Shown in pieces: positions 46,408 through 50,054 of a stretch of 50,054 bases of DNA. This DNA is from Candidatus Poribacteria bacterium (GTDB lineage: Bacteria; Poribacteria; WGA-4E; WGA-3G). The DNA is taken from positions 1-50,054 of the forward strand of contig JAPPBX010000013.1 in NCBI GenBank assembly GCA_026702755.1, given 5' to 3'. Under the pieces are notes generated by a model, which worked only from the letters and a program-made list of their open reading frames with translations, searched no databases and was not told the origin of the DNA. How positions within the stretch are numbered: position 1 is the first letter of the stretch; the number at the start of each line of letters is the position of its first letter. A program made the position numbers and the translations under genes.

Positions 46408-46748
46408 GGACTATTTAGTTTTCGGTTTTTTCGTCCAATTTTAGGTCCTCCAGGCCCGGTAGGTGCGGTTTGGAACCGCACCGGGACTAAAAAGGAAAAA
46501 TCAGACATCTATGAAATCCAATAATTTATCTAAAACTGAATGCCCTGTATCGCACGCCAGGGTCATTTAGTTCTTAAGAGCAGCGAAGAGGCAAAAACCA
46601 AGCGGTGGCTGCGCTCCATCCCCCTTCGCGCTTTAGTCCCGTAGGGACGCTATCTATGTAGAAAAATGACACCCACCAGACCTAAGCCCCGTAGGGGCGG
46701 CATTGAAACCTCCTCGGAAGTTCCAGTCCCTTTAAAACTAAATAATCC
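46408..46748. repeat. 341-bp nested inverted-repeat element
   Basis: Ends GGACTATTTAGTTTT (46408-46422) and AAAACTAAATAATCC (46734-46748) are inverted with one mismatch. Just outside lie direct CTATAT...CACGCCA repeats. Inside: a hairpin GGTGCGGTTTGGAACCGCACC in pieces near 46463 (family C end), two boxes (46638, 46687) around a 19-base variable segment (46665-46683). No gene. Confidence 0.6.
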
Positions 46749-46786
46749 TATATCACACGCCAACTCAGAAAATAAAAAGATAGGAT

Positions 46787-48079
46787 CTACACATCATTTC
46801 GGACATCTATTTTGCCGGTCACTGCTTCGGAAATGAGGGATTGACGGTATTCCTTGAGGAGTTCAATCTTTCGCTGCTCTGCGGATACCAGTTCGTCAAT
46901 CTGTCCGGTTTTGCGGTCAAGGAATTTGACGATTTGTTTCTGTTCTTGGCGCAGAGGAATAGGAAGCTGAAAATTTGAATACTTTTCGCCATTGACATTC
47001 TGGATTGTTGAGATGATTATCTGTTGTTCAAGCCAATTTCTATAAAAATGTGATAGTGTTACATAGTAGATAAATTTCGATGTCCAGTAATCATTAAAGT
47101 TAAATCTAACGAGATAGCCCGCACTGGTATATTTTCCTGTTTGAAGGTGCAAATAAGATTTTCCTACTGTTGCGCCACTACGAGAGAAAAGCAAATCATA
47201 ACTATTAAGCATCTGTTCTTGAGGGACACAATCTTCAGGTAGATAAACTCCTTTCTGTGCGAGACTTCCTCCTTCACCAATATCAGTAATTCTGATTAAT
47301 CTGATCCCCTCTGTGGTATATCTATCTGCCTCAATATTAAGACCATAAGTCACCGGAATTTTGGAAATATACTTCAATCTTGTAAGAGTCCAATGCTTCG
47401 GTATCTCCCCAATCCACTCCACGCCCGACGGTTTCATCTCCACATTCGGGTCAAGCCCCTTCGTCACTGCCTGATTTATCAGTACGGTGCGTTGTTCCTG
47501 CAGCAGTTCTATCCGTCGTTCTTTGATGCGGATGAGCTCGTCAATCTGTCCCGTCTTCCGGTCGAGAAAGTTAGCGATTTGGGTTTGTTCTGACAAAGAC
47601 GGATAGAGAACAACAATATCCTTGAAATCCTCAAATCGTAGTTCCCATTGGCCTATTCTCACCCCATAGGATAATCTGTTAAACTCCTGAATGTAAGGCT
47701 GAGACCTAAGCAAATAATGGAAATATTTCCCATGAAAATGTCTCTTAGGCTTACAGACAGTATAAGCCGGACTGACAATTCCTCTATATTCCGAAACTCC
47801 TAAAGAACCTTGCCAACACTTCATTTTGTTAAACACAAAATCCCCGGGCTCAACGAGTTTATAGTTTGATGTGTCCTCTGATACTCTGTTGTAATTATCA
47901 TCTCTGCTGTCTCGCTTAATGACTCCATAATCTCTGTAAACAGATAAATTGATTTCCCCAGATGTATTTTTTATATGTTTAAGTTCAAACAGATGAGTAC
48001 ATCTTATCATATTCCAACCCTTCGGTACCTCTTCAATCCACTCCACACCACTCTCTTTATATTCAGGGTAACGATTCAT
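46787..48079 (-). CDS. hsdS: Type I restriction specificity subunit HsdS
   Basis: A 430-residue DNA-recognition subunit with two target-recognition domains. Each half opens with the same text (GVEWIEEVPKGW at 11-22, GVEWIGEIPKHW in the second half) and ends in a long helix (FLDRKTGQIDELIRIKERR, FLDRKTGQIDELVSAEQRK) that sets the spacing between half-sites. The frame is intact. AAAGG lies 10 bases before the ATG. Its partner HsdM would be expected upstream or downstream but is absent. Confidence 0.92.
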   Translation of the reverse strand: MNRYPEYKESGVEWIEEVPKGWNMIRCTHLFELKHIKNTSGEINLSVYRDYGVIKRDSRDDNYNRVSEDTSNYKLVEPGDFVFNKMKCWQGSLGVSEYRGIVSPAYTVCKPKRHFHGKYFHYLLRSQPYIQEFNRLSYGVRIGQWELRFEDFKDIVVLYPSLSEQTQIANFLDRKTGQIDELIRIKERRIELLQEQRTVLINQAVTKGLDPNVEMKPSGVEWIGEIPKHWTLTRLKYISKIPVTYGLNIEADRYTTEGIRLIRITDIGEGGSLAQKGVYLPEDCVPQEQMLNSYDLLFSRSGATVGKSYLHLQTGKYTSAGYLVRFNFNDYWTSKFIYYVTLSHFYRNWLEQQIIISTIQNVNGEKYSNFQLPIPLRQEQKQIVKFLDRKTGQIDELVSAEQRKIELLKEYRQSLISEAVTGKIDVRNDV

Positions 48080-48139
48080 AATTCCAATACCTTTTTGTCT
48101 GAATCGCGGATTTCGCGGATTACACGGATGACGCGGATT

Positions 48140-48259
48140 TTATAATAGAATCCGAAAATATGTTTACAGTTCGTCACGGAACAAACCCTCACTACTGCTG
48201 GCGAGGATTGTATCCTCGCCTTTGTGTTGGTGTATAAATAATTACGAGATTTACTATAA
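48140..48259. repeat. Short inverted-repeat element, family A copy 3
   Basis: 120 bp, ends TTATAATAGAATCC and (inverse) TTATAGTAAATCTC. Interior module CTGCTGGCGAGGAT, TGT, ATCCTCGCC is the same as in the 43-bp tandem array. Confidence 0.65.
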
Positions 48260-48404
48260 GATGTCCTCGTGTCAAATCATTGGCTCTAGCGGGGTTGAAA
48301 CCCCTCCTAATCCTCAAGGAGGAAGAGGTGTCCAACGACAAGTTTTGGCTTTTTCATTTCGGGCCCCTGTCGTAAGGATTATGTTAATGAAGTCTTCATT
48401 AGAC

Positions 48405-48645
48405 TTTACTAAAGTTTGGACAATTTTTAAATACTAAACAGGTTTCCGCCCCTACGGGGCTTAGCTGCGCGGGGGACAACGTTTCTATTCTCACTGCGAA
48501 GCAATGTCGCCCCGCTCGGGCTGCGCTTCCTTCTGCTTAGAATCTTTTTCCGTCAGTTATCGGTGTGTGCAAAACTCATAGGAAAATAGAGAACGCTTTG
48601 AAAACACAACACGCACGCGACACGGATTGTCCAAACTTTAGTAAA
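48405..48645. repeat. Inverted-repeat element family B, copy 2
   Basis: 241 bp with perfect 20-bp terminal inverted repeats: TTTACTAAAGTTTGGACAAT at 48405-48424 and its complement at 48626-48645. The cassette inside is on the minus strand, with its 19-base variable segment at 48463-48481. Confidence 0.75.
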
Positions 48646-48904
48646 TTATAAGACTACATCTAACTAATATTATACAATATTTTTAGGGAAAAGCAAGAAA
48701 ATTCTGTGCTGTGTGCGATTTTTAGGAGGTCTCCGTTCCACCAAAGGGAAACACCCAAGCAAAAACACCTACAGGAACTCCAAAGCACTTTGTAGCCTCC
48801 GCTGTTAGGTTGTGCATAGGTCTTTTGCCCCATAATCTCATCTTCCCTCGCCTCTGCTATGAAATATGTATCCGAGCGGTCTTGGGAAAAGTCGCGTCAA
48901 TCGC

Positions 48905-49008
48905 AAAGTGTTAGATAAAGTCATTATTATTTTGTTATTTATGTCAAAAAATATGACCTAATACAACATTTGAATAAACCTTTATAATAATTGACTTTAT
49001 CGCACTTT
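48905..49008. repeat. AT-rich inverted repeat
   Basis: AAAGTG...GATAAAGTCA (48905-48923) and TGACTTTATC...CACTTT (48992-49008) are inverted. About 100 bp in all, very AT-rich inside. Confidence 0.5.
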
Positions 49009-49112
49009 TAATTTGATTAATACCGAGATCTGTGATACCATATACATTAACAAATGTGAAAATATGAAACTTCTGACACGACGATTCCCTAAAACTTCAC
49101 AAAGCCGACAAC

Positions 49113-49274
49113 CATGCCAAACGGACACATTGAAGTCAACATCAACAAAGCGATTTCCACCTCGACTGGAGCAGGTATCTCCGAAGACCCAGCTCCGCGT
49201 CGCACCGTCGCGTCATCTGTAGAGACTACTAACAAGCAGTTAGGCTGCCCCCCCCCCCCCACTTTACAAATATA
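49113..49274 (+). CDS. Doubtful small frame spanning the C tract
   Basis: A 53-codon frame (MPNGHIEVNINKAISTSTGA...) that runs through the 13-C tract as four Pro codons and stops soon after. No ribosome site. Residue mix is protein-like before the tract. A change in C number would alter its end. Confidence 0.15.
49248..49260. repeat. Homopolymer tract of 13 C
   Basis: Uninterrupted C run 180 bases before the fibronectin-III gene. Confidence 0.8.
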
Positions 49275-49330
49275 AAGTATTATTCTTCAGAATACGGTAT
49301 CAGCAGTTATCGTTGTTCGCGATGCTTCGC

Positions 49331-49380
49331 GCCCGCGCCGCCTCCGTCTCGCACGGAGTCTCTCGTCGCGGGCTATTTTT
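49331..49380 (+). terminator. GC-rich hairpin with T-run upstream of the FN3 gene
   Basis: Outer stem GCCCGCG (49331-49337) with CGCGGGC (49367-49373), inner stem CTCCG with CGGAG, then TATTTTT. It lies 60 bases before the ATG, so it could end an upstream transcript or act as an attenuator. Confidence 0.45.
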
Positions 49381-49440
49381 CGTGTCGCATGACACACCTA
49401 AACGCCAATTTGATTGCAAAAACGACAAGGAGATTTAAAA

Positions 49441-50054
49441 ATGAAAAGAGTCATACCTTTACTCATACTCATGAGCCTATTGATATTGATCACTGAAACT
49501 GTCGCTCAAGATACCCCAGGACCCCCTACAAATTTTACGGTAACACAAGGGGACCGCCAACTTACGCTGGAGTGGGCACATCCAAGCAATATAAACATTG
49601 CTAATATTAGCCGCTATCGACTTAGATCGAGAGCGGCCGGGGCCTCCGCGCCGACGACTACTACTTTATGGCCGGGAGCGACTCTCAATCCTGAGGCTTT
49701 TACAGAAAATCCGTCTTACAAATTTATTCACCTTATCAACGGAATAGAATCTACTTTTACGATAGCAGCTGTAAATGACAATGGCCAGGAAGGCACAATA
49801 TCCGCAGCCAAAACAGGGACACCTATGATGCCAGCACCTGAAGATTTCACCGCAACTTTAGATGCCCCAACTACAGATGATAGGACAGTTACGCTGAGTT
49901 GGACAGGCATACCTCAATTACCCTTTCACGCCACCAATCGTGACGTCACCGATTACGAATACAGTCAAAATGGTGGAGCTTGGACATCTATAGGTAGTAC
50001 CAGCACGAGCCATCTTGTAACTGGATTGGAAAATGGAAGGTCATATACTTTTAG
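49441..50054 (+). CDS. Secreted fibronectin type III protein (partial, runs off the window)
   Basis: At least 204 codons with no stop before the edge. Signal peptide about 1-22 (VIPLLILMSLLILITETVA, then QD). Two FN3-like beta domains begin at PGPPTNFTVTQGDRQLTLEW and at PAPEDFTATLDAPTTDDRTV, each with the LxWxxP/W core. FN3 modules in bacteria usually bind carbohydrates or other surface targets or act as spacers. AAGGAG lies 8 bases before the ATG. The C-terminus, and any enzyme domain, is outside the window. Confidence 0.85.
   Translation, partial: MKRVIPLLILMSLLILITETVAQDTPGPPTNFTVTQGDRQLTLEWAHPSNINIANISRYRLRSRAAGASAPTTTTLWPGATLNPEAFTENPSYKFIHLINGIESTFTIAAVNDNGQEGTISAAKTGTPMMPAPEDFTATLDAPTTDDRTVTLSWTGIPQLPFHATNRDVTDYEYSQNGGAWTSIGSTSTSHLVTGLENGRSYTF

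Larger units (their letters stand above)
48080..49440. other. 1.36 kb gene-poor, repeat-rich region upstream of hsdS
   Basis: No supportable gene, and in particular no hsdM. It contains a GCGGATTTCGCGGATTACACG simple repeat in part (48106-48139), family A copy 3, family B copy 2, an inverted repeat at 48905-49008, a 13-C run and a hairpin at 49331-49373. A 53-codon frame at 49113-49274 runs through the C tract. Confidence 0.6.

Noticed and set aside
48222-48437. 71-codon frame downstream of the family A element
   Set aside because: Built from two repeat elements and the spacer between them; no ribosome site.
49013-49222. 69-codon frame before the FN3 gene
   Set aside because: No ribosome site and Lys/Arg/Ser-rich composition typical of chance frames.

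Overview
The window reads as a chromosomal piece of an uncultured Gram-negative-type bacterium. The mix of secreted WD40 propellers, a PhyH-type dioxygenase, a ThuA-like protein, Gfo/Idh/MocA oxidoreductases, a sulfatase-fold enzyme, DUF6785/DUF6784-type membrane proteins, TPR proteins and many palindromic intergenic repeats is what I would expect from Candidatus Poribacteria or a close relative. That assignment is inference from gene content only. There is no rRNA, tRNA, integrase or phage structural gene in the window.

Layout. 0.3-5 kb: leuB, a seven-bladed WD40 protein, a methyltransferase, a small membrane protein and a divergent YchF-type ATPase. 5-7.2 kb (minus strand): a tight tyrA-cmk-plsC operon. 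7.4-15.4 kb: a polytopic membrane protein, a TPR-membrane-Ig protein, a 1.5 kb repeat-rich gap, a TonB-like/DUF4159 protein and a ferredoxin-NADP reductase. 15.8-19.9 kb: two adjacent 14-repeat WD40 proteins. 19.9-24.7 kb (minus strand): antitoxin, truncated mazF, argH, higB, higA, pyrF and a sulfatase-fold enzyme, closely spaced, so argH sits between two toxin-antitoxin-type pairs. 24.8-34.9 kb: PhyH enzyme, sigma factor, ThuA-like protein, a possible abortive-infection protein, amidohydrolase, malate synthase G, a three-repeat unknown protein and thiC. 34.9-40.1 kb: a tandem duplication of a Gfo/Idh/MocA gene together with its upstream inverted-repeat element, then a second DUF6785-type membrane protein. 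40.1-42.6 kb: a 43-bp tandem palindromic array and hflK-hflC. 42.9-48.1 kb: type I restriction genes hsdR and hsdS with a small Rpn-like gene between them and no hsdM. 48.1-50.05 kb: repeat-rich DNA and the start of a secreted fibronectin-III protein.

Metabolic genes cover leucine (leuB), tyrosine (tyrA), arginine (argH), pyrimidine (pyrF, cmk), phospholipid (plsC), thiamine (thiC) and glyoxylate (glcB) pathways. HflK/HflC point to membrane protein quality control. Defence-type genes are interleaved with them.

The most unusual signal is in the non-coding DNA. At least four families of short inverted-repeat elements occupy the gaps. Five of the loci carry a cassette in which a TAGAAA motif and an AAGCCCCGTAGGGGCG-type box are separated by exactly 19 bases that differ at every copy. 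One element is flanked by an exact 11-bp direct repeat. These elements also flank the duplicated oxidoreductase gene.
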